Below, piece after piece: positions 1 to 8,254 of a DNA stretch of 64,000 nt. The notes under the pieces were generated by a model that worked only from the letters and a program-made list of their open reading frames with translations, had not been told where the DNA came from and searched no databases. The position numbers and the translations under genes are program-made. The stretch is taken from contig NZ_CP038440.1 in assembly GCF_004683885.1 (NCBI RefSeq), positions 778,001 to 842,000 on the forward strand, given 5' to 3'. Position 1 is the first letter of the stretch. Each line of letters starts with the position of its first letter. Origin of the DNA: Brevundimonas sp. MF30-B. Its GTDB lineage: Bacteria; Pseudomonadota; Alphaproteobacteria; Caulobacterales; Caulobacteraceae.

Positions 1-187
1 GTTCAATCAGGCGCTTGGCCGCCGCCGCGTGGGCGGCGCCGGTGACGCGGTAGCCCTCGCGCGCCAGGAACTCCTTGAGCAGTTCGCGAATGCGGTCGTC
101 GTCGTCCACGACCAACAGGTGACGACCGACACCGGGTCCGGCGACGGGCCCCGAACGGCCCGAGCCGCGCGAATCGGACGCGCTCAT
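1..187 (-). CDS. OmpR-type response regulator, N-terminal part (cut by window edge)
   Basis: Only the first 62 codons lie in the window; the gene runs off the left edge. After a Gly/Ser-rich leader of about 22 residues the protein enters a receiver fold: strand LLVV is followed by the acidic cluster DDDD (residues 28-31) that binds magnesium, then a helix RIRELLKEFL and the second strand after GYRV. The phospho-acceptor Asp and the output domain are outside the window, so the OmpR class is inferred from the receiver sequence. It is transcribed away from ilvE. In related genomes a PetR-like regulator sits in this position, but too little is visible to name it. Confidence 0.8.
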   Translation of the reverse strand, partial: MSASDSRGSGRSGPVAGPGVGRHLLVVDDDDRIRELLKEFLAREGYRVTGAAHAAAAKRLIE

Positions 188-260
188 ACGACCGCTCCGG
201 CGTTGACGGACGTGTGAGGGCGGGGTCTAACCCCAGACCAGACGCAGGAGACGTTCTTCA

Positions 261-1139
261 ATGGCCTTCGTTCCTTTCGACGATCGTGACGGTTGGATCT
301 GGTTTGACGGTGATTTCGTGCCCTGGCGGGACGCGAAAACGCACGTTCTGACCCATGCCCTTCACTATGGCTCGTCGGTGTTCGAGGGTGAGCGTATGTA
401 CGGCGGCGAAATCTTCAAGCTGACGCCGCATTCGGAACGTCTGAAACGGTCGGCGGAACTGCTGGACTTCGAGCTTCCCTACAGCGTGGCCGAGATCGAC
501 GCCGCCTGCAAGGAAACCTGCGCCAAGATGGGCCTTTCGGACTGTTACGTCCGTCCGGTCGCCTTCCTGGGCGCCGAACAGGTCAGCGTGACGGCCAAGA
601 ATTCCAAGGCCCACGTCGCCATCGCTGCCTGGGAGTGGCCCAGCTATTTCGACCCCGAGGTCAAGGCGCGCGGCATTCGTCTGGAGTGGGCCAAGTGGCG
701 CCGCCCCGACCCCGCCACCGCCCCCTCGGCGGCCAAGGCGGCGGGCCTGTACATGATCTGCACCATGTCCAAGACAGCGGCCGAGAAGCGCGGCTTCGCC
801 GACGCCATGATGCTGGACTGGCGCGGCTATGTCGCCGAGGCGACCGGCGCCAACGTCTTCTTCGTGCAGGACGGCGTGCTGCACACCCCGCCGATCGACG
901 CCATCCTGGACGGCATTACGCGCCAGACCGTGATCGAGATGGCCAAGGCCAAGGGCATCGACGTGGTTGTGCGCCACATCCGCCCCGAGGAGTTGTCGGA
1001 CTTCAGCGAATGCTTCCTGACCGGCACGGCCGCCGAGGTCACGCCCGTCAGCGAGATCGGCGACTACCGTTTCAGCCCGGGCGCGCTCAGCCTGGGCCTG
1101 ATGGAGGACTACGGCCGCCTTGTGCGCCGTCAGCTTTGA
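261..1139 (+). CDS. ilvE: Branched-chain amino acid aminotransferase
   Basis: A 292-residue class IV PLP aminotransferase. It moves the amino group between glutamate and the 2-oxo acids of leucine, isoleucine and valine in the cytosol, the last step of branched-chain amino acid synthesis. The PLP lysine is K159 in the motif AAKAAG, which matches the AAKAGG of E. coli IlvE. The cofactor-binding stretches GYVAEATGANVF and the FLTGTAAEVTPV loop near the C-terminus are intact, and the length is close to the usual 300. A GGAG element lies 11 bases upstream of the ATG. It stands alone, divergent from the response regulator. D-amino-acid transaminases share the fold, but the residues favour IlvE. 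Confidence 0.9.
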   Translation: MAFVPFDDRDGWIWFDGDFVPWRDAKTHVLTHALHYGSSVFEGERMYGGEIFKLTPHSERLKRSAELLDFELPYSVAEIDAACKETCAKMGLSDCYVRPVAFLGAEQVSVTAKNSKAHVAIAAWEWPSYFDPEVKARGIRLEWAKWRRPDPATAPSAAKAAGLYMICTMSKTAAEKRGFADAMMLDWRGYVAEATGANVFFVQDGVLHTPPIDAILDGITRQTVIEMAKAKGIDVVVRHIRPEELSDFSECFLTGTAAEVTPVSEIGDYRFSPGALSLGLMEDYGRLVRRQL

Positions 1140-1207
1140 TCGGCCAATAATCCGCTTGCAGGCGGCCCTGGCCTGGCGTTCAACGGGCCTCTAGGGGAGC
1201 CGTCCGC

Positions 1208-2482
1208 ATGTTCAGCCTGCTCAATCTTCAGAGCCTTCTCGGCCTGGCCGTGATCGTCGCCGTGTGCTGGGCGATGTCGGAGAACCGGCGCGTCTTTCCG
1301 TGGCGGCTGGCGATCGGGGCGGTGGCGGTTCAGGCGCTGATCGTGCTGGGACTGTTCGCCATTCCCGGCTCGCAAGTCGTGCTGGCGGCCGTGACCGGGG
1401 CGGTGGACGGCCTAGCCCAGGCGACCAGCCGCGGGACGCAGTTCGTGTTCGGCTATCTGGCCGGCGGCGACCAGCCCTATGAGGTGACCAACGACGGCGC
1501 CCTGTTCACCTTCGCGTTTCAGGTGCTGCCGCTGATCCTGGTGATCTCGGCCCTGTCGGCCCTGCTGTGGCACTGGAAGATACTGAAGTGGATCACCCTG
1601 GGCTTCGGCCTGCTGTTCCAGAGAACCATGGGCCTGGGCGGCGCTTCGGCCCTGGCGGTGGCGGCCAATATCTTCCTGGGCATGATTGAAAGCCCGCTGG
1701 TGATCCGGGCCTATCTGGACAAGCTGACCCGGTCGGAACTGTTTCTTATGATGGTGGTCGGGCTGGCCACCGTCGCCGGCTCGACCATGGTGGCCTATGC
1801 GACCATCCTGGGCCCGGTGTTGCCCAATGCGGCGGGCCACGTTCTAGTGGCCTCCATAGTGTCTGCGCCGGCGGGCGTTCTGCTGGCTCGCGTCATGGTG
1901 CCGGAAAAGCCGGGCGGAGGCGGCGCGCACGCCGACTACAGCTCGGGCTTGAAGTACGACAGCGCCGTCGACGCCATCGTCAAGGGCACGTCCGACGGCC
2001 TGATGGTGGTGCTGAACATTTCGGCGGTGCTGATCGTCTTCGTCGGCCTGGTGGCCCTGGTGAATGTCATGCTGGGCGGCTTCTGGCTGTTCGACGGCCC
2101 GGTGACGGTCGAGCGGCTGCTGGGCTGGATCTTCATGCCGATCGCCTGGCTGACGGGGGTGGAATGGTCCGAGGCGGGCCGCGCCGGCTGGTTGCTGGGC
2201 GTGAAACTGACCCTGACGGAGTTCGTGGCCTTCATCGAACTGGGCAAGGTGCCGCCCGCCGAGATGAGCGAGCGGACCCGCATGCTGATGACCTATGCCC
2301 TGTGCGGCTTCGCCAACATCGGCTCGGTCGGCATTACGGTGACCGGGCTGTCGGTGCTGATCCCCGAGCGCCGCGCCGAGGTGCTGAGCTTGGTGGGGAA
2401 GGCGCTGTTTGCGGGATTCGTCTCCACCTTGATGGCCGCCTGCATCGTGGGGGTCTTGCCCGCCGCAGTGTTTGGGCAATAA
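1208..2482 (+). CDS. Concentrative nucleoside transporter (CNT/NupC family)
   Basis: A 424-residue inner-membrane protein of the NupC (CNT) family, which imports nucleosides with sodium ions or protons. The N-terminal block has three hydrophobic helices. The transport core follows, with the family signatures near GLGGASALAVAANIFLGMIESPL (about residues 139-161), the GSTMVAYA segment (about 196-203), and the C-terminal CGFANIGSVGITV block (about 378-390). The length fits the bacterial family. The ATG follows an AGGGGAG-like ribosome site. It is the second gene of a rightward run and is followed after 26 bases by a GST gene. Substrate preference (pyrimidine or broad) cannot be read from the sequence. 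Confidence 0.88.
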   Translation: MFSLLNLQSLLGLAVIVAVCWAMSENRRVFPWRLAIGAVAVQALIVLGLFAIPGSQVVLAAVTGAVDGLAQATSRGTQFVFGYLAGGDQPYEVTNDGALFTFAFQVLPLILVISALSALLWHWKILKWITLGFGLLFQRTMGLGGASALAVAANIFLGMIESPLVIRAYLDKLTRSELFLMMVVGLATVAGSTMVAYATILGPVLPNAAGHVLVASIVSAPAGVLLARVMVPEKPGGGGAHADYSSGLKYDSAVDAIVKGTSDGLMVVLNISAVLIVFVGLVALVNVMLGGFWLFDGPVTVERLLGWIFMPIAWLTGVEWSEAGRAGWLLGVKLTLTEFVAFIELGKVPPAEMSERTRMLMTYALCGFANIGSVGITVTGLSVLIPERRAEVLSLVGKALFAGFVSTLMAACIVGVLPAAVFGQ

Positions 2483-2508
2483 GTCTCTGTGACCTACGGA
2501 GGTCGGCG

Positions 2509-3126
2509 TTGAAGCTCTACACCTCTCGCCTCGCGCCCAATCCGCGCCGCGTGCGCTGGGTTCTGGCCGAAAAGGCCGTGACGGACATCGAGATCGTCGA
2601 GATCGATCTTCTGGCTGGCGAGCACCGCACGCCCGAATATCGCGCCCGCGTCGGCGCGCCTCACGTGCCAGCCCTGGAATTGGACGACGGAACCTGCGTG
2701 TCGGAATCCATCGCCATCTGCCGCTATATTGAGGCGATCTATCCCGAGCCCAACCTGTTTGGCCGCGATGCGCGCGAACAGGCGATCATCGAAATGTGGA
2801 CCCGCCGGTGCGAACTCTACCTGGCCAATCCGCTGATGCTGACGGTGCGTCACAGCCACCCCGCCCTGGCGGCGCTGGAGGCGCCGCAGCCGCAGATCGC
2901 CGACTATAATCGCGCGGGCGCTGAACGCTTCATGAAGACGCTTGACCGCCGCTTGGCGGACACCGAGTTCGTCGCCGCCGACCGTTTCACCATGGCCGAC
3001 ATCGTGGCCGTGACCGGCCTGGAGTTCGGCCGGCTGATCAAATACCGGCCGCCTCAGGAACTGACGCATCTCGCTCGCTGGCGGGACGCCTGCTTGAGCC
3101 GCGAGGCGGCTGCGGCTGGCGGCTGA
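2509..3126 (+). CDS. Glutathione S-transferase family protein
   Basis: A 205-residue cytosolic GST. The N-terminal thioredoxin-like half starts KLYTSRLAPNPRRVRWVLAEK and has the glutathione-contact turn VPALELDDGTCVSESIAI with the conserved Glu-Ser pair. The C-terminal half is helical and carries the TMADI motif near residue 165 that GSTs use as an N-capping box. I chose the TTG at 2509 because it places a GGAGG-like site (2498-2502) at a good distance and gives the normal GST start; an ATG further upstream would add a non-homologous tail running through the transporter gene. The substrate is unknown; both this and the gene at 14695 are generic bacterial GSTs. Confidence 0.85.
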   Translation: MKLYTSRLAPNPRRVRWVLAEKAVTDIEIVEIDLLAGEHRTPEYRARVGAPHVPALELDDGTCVSESIAICRYIEAIYPEPNLFGRDAREQAIIEMWTRRCELYLANPLMLTVRHSHPALAALEAPQPQIADYNRAGAERFMKTLDRRLADTEFVAADRFTMADIVAVTGLEFGRLIKYRPPQELTHLARWRDACLSREAAAAGG

Positions 3127-3148
3127 CAGAGCCCGACGCGCCTCTCGG

Positions 3149-3496
3149 TCAGCTTTCGAAAATCGGCTGAAAGCCGCCCCACATCATGCGCTTGCCGTCG
3201 AAGGGCATGTCCATGTCCGAGAAGTCGGGGTCGCTCTGCATCTTCTCCCAGCAGGCATCGGCGGTGGCGCGGTCTGGCCATGTAAGCCAGGAGAAGACCA
3301 CGGCCTCCCCGTCTTCCAGCTTTACGGCCAGATCGAACCCGGTGACCTTGCCGGGAGGAATGTCCTCGCCCCAGGTCTCGACCTGCTCGAGGCAGCCGTA
3401 TTTTTGGAACAGCGGCCAGGACTTCTTCGCCGAGGCGATGTAGCGGTCCTTGTCGACGATCTTCACGGGGGTCAGGAAGCCGGTGATGTAGGACAT
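3149..3496 (-). CDS. YbaA-like DUF1428 family protein
   Basis: A 115-residue protein that lines up end to end with E. coli YbaA: it starts with a YITGF strand, carries PPGKVTGFDLAVK, VVFSWLTWPD and the terminal MPFDGKRMMWGGF block. The family forms a small dimeric alpha/beta-barrel-like fold whose role is unknown. A strong AAGGAG site precedes the ATG. It is the last gene of the leftward VOC/SRPBCC cluster, separated by 117 bases from the gene upstream, so it may have its own promoter or be the distal member. It converges on the GST gene, 22 bases away. Confidence 0.85.
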   Translation of the reverse strand: MSYITGFLTPVKIVDKDRYIASAKKSWPLFQKYGCLEQVETWGEDIPPGKVTGFDLAVKLEDGEAVVFSWLTWPDRATADACWEKMQSDPDFSDMDMPFDGKRMMWGGFQPIFES

Positions 3497-3613
3497 GTTA
3501 GTTCTCCTTCGGAGGTTGAGACCGCTGCTCGCCTCGCGGGGGTTCGCGACTTGAGGGGCAAGGGCGGCAGGGTCGGCGGTTCGGGAAGTATCCGCCTTGG
3601 TTCGACGCGACAG

Positions 3614-4105
3614 TCAGCCTGATTTATCGGCCGCAGCCTCCAGGGCGGCGATGTCGATCTTCCCCATCGTCATCATGGCCTCAAAGGCGGCCTTGGTGCG
3701 GGCGGGTTTCGGATCGGCGTAGAAGTCGAGCAGGCGGCGCGGCGTGATCTGCCAGTTGACGCCCCAGCGGTCCTTGCACCAGCCGCACTGGCTTTCCTGG
3801 CCGCCGTTTCCCACGATGGCGTTCCACAGGCGGTCGGTCTCGGCCTGGTCGTCGGTGACGACCATGAAGGACACGGCTTCAGTCTGCGGGAACATCGGCC
3901 CGCCGTTCAGGCCGACGTAGCGCCGACCGGCGAGGGTGAACTCGACGACCAGCTCTTCGCCCTCGGCCGCCGATGGGTTGTCGGACGGCGCCTTCCAGGC
4001 GTCCTCCACGCGGCTGTCTGGCAGACCGAGAGAGACATAGAACTCGGCCGCCTGTCGCGCCTGACCTTTGTCGTACCAGATGCAGGGAAGGATCTTGTCG
4101 CTCAT
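3614..4105 (-). CDS. VOC family protein, PhnB/3-demethylubiquinone methyltransferase-like
   Basis: A 163-residue vicinal-oxygen-chelate protein. It shows the paired beta-alpha-beta-beta-beta modules: the first begins ILPCIWYDKGQARQAAEFYVSL and the second runs from AVSFMVVTDDQAETDRLWNAI to WGVNWQITP. The C-terminal tail KAAFEAMMTMGKIDIAALEAA is typical of the PhnB-like subgroup that databases misname 3-demethylubiquinone-9 3-methyltransferase; no methyltransferase motif is present. The chosen ATG overlaps the stop of the upstream VOC gene by four bases (ATGA), which argues for translational coupling. Substrate unknown. Confidence 0.85.
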   Translation of the reverse strand: MSDKILPCIWYDKGQARQAAEFYVSLGLPDSRVEDAWKAPSDNPSAAEGEELVVEFTLAGRRYVGLNGGPMFPQTEAVSFMVVTDDQAETDRLWNAIVGNGGQESQCGWCKDRWGVNWQITPRRLLDFYADPKPARTKAAFEAMMTMGKIDIAALEAAADKSG

Positions 4106-4536
4106 GACGGCGTCTCCTGATTGGTGTTGACCATCCAGTCCTTGCCGAAGCGGTCGCGCACCATGCCGAAACCGGACGTCCACGAGGTCGGACCGAAAGG
4201 CATCTGGACGGTTCCGCCATCGGCCAGTCGGTCGAAGACGCAACGGGCTTGGTCGGCTGTGTCGAAGTGCAGGGCGACCGAGCCTTCGCCGGGTCGGGTC
4301 CCGCTTGCTTGGCCGTCAGCGCAGACGCCCGGCGGACTGTCGGAGCCCATGATGGCCTGGTCGCCGATCTGCAGCCATGCGTGTGCGACCCTGTCTTTCC
4401 AGTCGTCTCCGACCGGAGCATCGGGCATGTCGGCGAAGGTGATCAAATGAAGCTGATCCGCGCCAAGAATATCCGCATAGGCGGTGAAGGCTTCACGCGC
4501 CTGAGTTTCGAACATGAGATTGGGGGTGACCTTCAT
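4102..4536 (-). CDS. VOC family protein (PhnB-like)
   Basis: A 144-residue VOC protein with the start KVTPNLMFETQAREAFTAYADIL and a second module VALHFDTADQARCVFDRLADGG ending in FGMVRDRFGKDWMVN, the usual PhnB-like finish. It overlaps the next VOC gene downstream by four bases at its stop and overlaps the SRPBCC gene upstream by four bases at its start, so three genes are stitched into one translational unit. Members of this family bind a metal or small antibiotic-like ligands; no function can be assigned from sequence. Confidence 0.85.
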   Translation of the reverse strand: MKVTPNLMFETQAREAFTAYADILGADQLHLITFADMPDAPVGDDWKDRVAHAWLQIGDQAIMGSDSPPGVCADGQASGTRPGEGSVALHFDTADQARCVFDRLADGGTVQMPFGPTSWTSGFGMVRDRFGKDWMVNTNQETPS

Positions 4537-5000
4537 GAGGCCTGCTCCAGACGCAGCGCTACCTCGGCGAGTTGATCGGCCGCCTGACCCCAGCCCTGTT
4601 CGAACCCCATGTCGCGATGTGCGCTCACGGCCTTGTCGTCCCAGTGGCGGGCCCGCGCGATATAGCGCGTGCCCTCGCCTTCAGGCTCGAACGTGTCGAT
4701 GCGCACGAAGTTCATGTCGCCGGACTGTGGAATCCAGCCCTCGGTCAAGGCGCCGGTGGTGACCAGCCGACGGCCGGGATCGACCTCCAGCACCACCCCG
4801 CGATAGGCGTGGCGTTCGCCCTCAGGCGACTGCATCGTCACATCGGCGCGGCCGCCGGCGCGCAGGTCGTAATCGACGCTGGGCGTGGTCCAGGGACGGG
4901 GGGTGAACCACTCCTCGGCGTGCTCGACATAGGCCCTCCACACGGTTTCCGGCCTGGCGGCGATGAAGCGGCTGACGCTCAGTTCATGGGACGTGCTCAT
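4533..5000 (-). CDS. SRPBCC (AHSA1-type) family protein
   Basis: A 155-residue START/Bet v 1-like protein of the AHSA1 branch: the opening SVSRFIAARPETVWRAYVEHAEEWFTP is the family's first strand and helix, followed by the YDLRAGGRADVTM strand and the long C-terminal helix GWGQAADQLAEVALRLE. Such proteins form a hydrophobic ligand pocket. The ATG at 4998-5000 (reverse strand) is chosen because it starts five bases after the stop of the upstream VOC gene. In this cluster it could be a binding or sensing partner of the VOC proteins, but that is inference. Confidence 0.85.
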   Translation of the reverse strand: MSTSHELSVSRFIAARPETVWRAYVEHAEEWFTPRPWTTPSVDYDLRAGGRADVTMQSPEGERHAYRGVVLEVDPGRRLVTTGALTEGWIPQSGDMNFVRIDTFEPEGEGTRYIARARHWDDKAVSAHRDMGFEQGWGQAADQLAEVALRLEQAS

Positions 5001-5005
5001 GGCGA

Positions 5006-5446
5006 TCACGCAGGTTGTGGTTCTGCGTAGGCTTCCGGACCAGCTGCGGCGGCCGCCGGGTCCATCCACATGATTTCCCAGATGTGGCCGTCGGGGTCGG
5101 CGAAGGAGCGGCCGTACATGAAGCCGTAGTCCTGGACCGGCGTGGGGTCGATCGCCCCGCCCGCCTGGCGGGCGCGCCCGGCCACGGCGTCGACAGCTTC
5201 GCGGCTGTCCTCGGAGACGCAGATCAGCACCTGGGCGCTCTTGTGCGCGTCGGGGATGGCGCGGTCGGTGAAGGTGCGCCACTTGTCATGCGTCAGCAAC
5301 ATGGCGTGGATGGTGTCGGAGAACACCATGCAGGCGGCGGTGTCGTCGGAGAACATCGGGTTCTTCGTTGCGCCGACGGCCTCGTAAAAGGCGACGGCGC
5401 GACGCAGGTCGGCGACGGGCAGATTGACGAAAATCATTTTGGACAT
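5006..5446 (-). CDS. VOC family protein (glyoxalase/bleomycin-resistance type)
   Basis: A 146-residue VOC protein and the first gene of the leftward cluster. It starts MIFVNLPVADLRRAVAFYEAVG and has the second module VLICVSEDSREAVDAVAGRARQAGG ending GRSFADPDGHIWEIMWMD, where the DPDGH and WEI residues mark the metal-side strand of the fold. It lacks obvious glyoxalase I signatures. The gene is divergent from the HxlR-type regulator, with only 58 bases between start codons, so that regulator is the likely controller of the whole cluster. Confidence 0.87.
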   Translation of the reverse strand: MSKMIFVNLPVADLRRAVAFYEAVGATKNPMFSDDTAACMVFSDTIHAMLLTHDKWRTFTDRAIPDAHKSAQVLICVSEDSREAVDAVAGRARQAGGAIDPTPVQDYGFMYGRSFADPDGHIWEIMWMDPAAAAAGPEAYAEPQPA

Positions 5447-5494
5447 CGGGCGTCTCCCTCATGGACGCTGGACGTTTTGCGCTCATGAGTTATG

Positions 5495-5506
5495 ATAGTC
5501 AACTAT
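5495..5506. promoter_or_regulatory. Candidate operator of the HxlR-type regulator
   Basis: The 12 bases ATAGTCAACTAT form a perfect inverted repeat (arms ATAGT and ACTAT, spacer CA) in an AT-rich patch of a GC-rich region. It ends on the start codon of the regulator gene at 5505. HxlR-family proteins bind short palindromes between themselves and their divergent targets, so this is a reasonable autoregulatory operator. No clear Shine-Dalgarno sequence precedes the ATG. Binding is inferred. Confidence 0.45.
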
Positions 5507-6209
5507 GAAGTTAGAAAAAGTAACCACCAGGTCGGACGGGCGATCCTCCAAGCGCTACCACGACGCGTGCGGGGCGGCGCACGGCCTGGATCTAGTGGGA
5601 GAGCGGTGGGCGCTGCTGGTGATCCGAGAGCTGATGATGGGGCCGCGCCGGTTCAGCGATCTGCGCGGCGACCTGTGCGGCCTTTCGGCCAATGTCCTCA
5701 CCCAGCGGCTGGAGGGGCTGGAGGCCTCGGGCGTGGTCCGGCGGCGCAAGCTGCCGCCCCCCGCCTCGGTCCAGGTCTATGAACTGACCGACTGGGGCTA
5801 TGAGATCGAACCGGTCTTCATGGTGCTGGGCGGCTGGGCGGCGCGCTCGCCGCGACATGATCCGACCCTGCCGATCAGCGCGGTATCGGTGATGCTGTCT
5901 TTCAAGACGATGTTCGACCCTGCGCGAGCCAAGGGCGTCGACGTCTCGGTCGGCTTCGTCATGGGCGACGATCATTTCGTGGTTCGGATAAAGAAGGGCG
6001 TGCTGAAGGCCCGCCGTGGCGAGACTGACGCCTGCGACGTCGTGGTGCGCGCCATGCCGTCTGCGGTGGCGGCGGCCGTTTACGGCAAGGCGCCGATCGC
6101 TGAATTGGAAGCCGCAGGCCAGATGCGGGTCGAAGGCGAGGCCTCCGTTTTCGCCCGGTTCATCGACTTCTTCCATCTGCCGGAGAAAGCGGCCTCGCCG
6201 CAGGCCTGA
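5505..6209 (+). CDS. HxlR-type regulator fused to an SCP2-like domain
   Basis: A 234-residue two-domain protein. Residues about 20-110 are an HxlR winged helix: Cys22, GERWALLVIRELMMGPRRFSDLR, then the recognition helix ANVLTQRLEGLEASGVV and the wing RRKLPPPASVQVYELTDWG. Residues about 125-228 look like a sterol-carrier-protein-2 fold: VSVGFVMGDDHFVVRIKKG, a CDVVVRAMPSAVAAAVYGKAP strand-helix, then AAGQMRVEGEASVFARFIDFF. The second part probably senses a hydrophobic small molecule. The gene diverges from the VOC/SRPBCC cluster at 3149-5446 and most likely controls it. The ATG at 5505 has no strong ribosome site; other nearby ATGs are out of frame. Confidence 0.85.
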   Translation: MKLEKVTTRSDGRSSKRYHDACGAAHGLDLVGERWALLVIRELMMGPRRFSDLRGDLCGLSANVLTQRLEGLEASGVVRRRKLPPPASVQVYELTDWGYEIEPVFMVLGGWAARSPRHDPTLPISAVSVMLSFKTMFDPARAKGVDVSVGFVMGDDHFVVRIKKGVLKARRGETDACDVVVRAMPSAVAAAVYGKAPIAELEAAGQMRVEGEASVFARFIDFFHLPEKAASPQA

Positions 6210-6235
6210 AGGCCGCCTTCTTTCCGGTCGTTCGG

Positions 6236-8185
<1,950 letters not shown>

Positions 8186-8254
8186 TCAGTTCAGTCTCCA
8201 GGTGGAGGGCTGATCAGGCCCGCCGCCAATACAAACGTGTGGCGAGGTCGTTGG

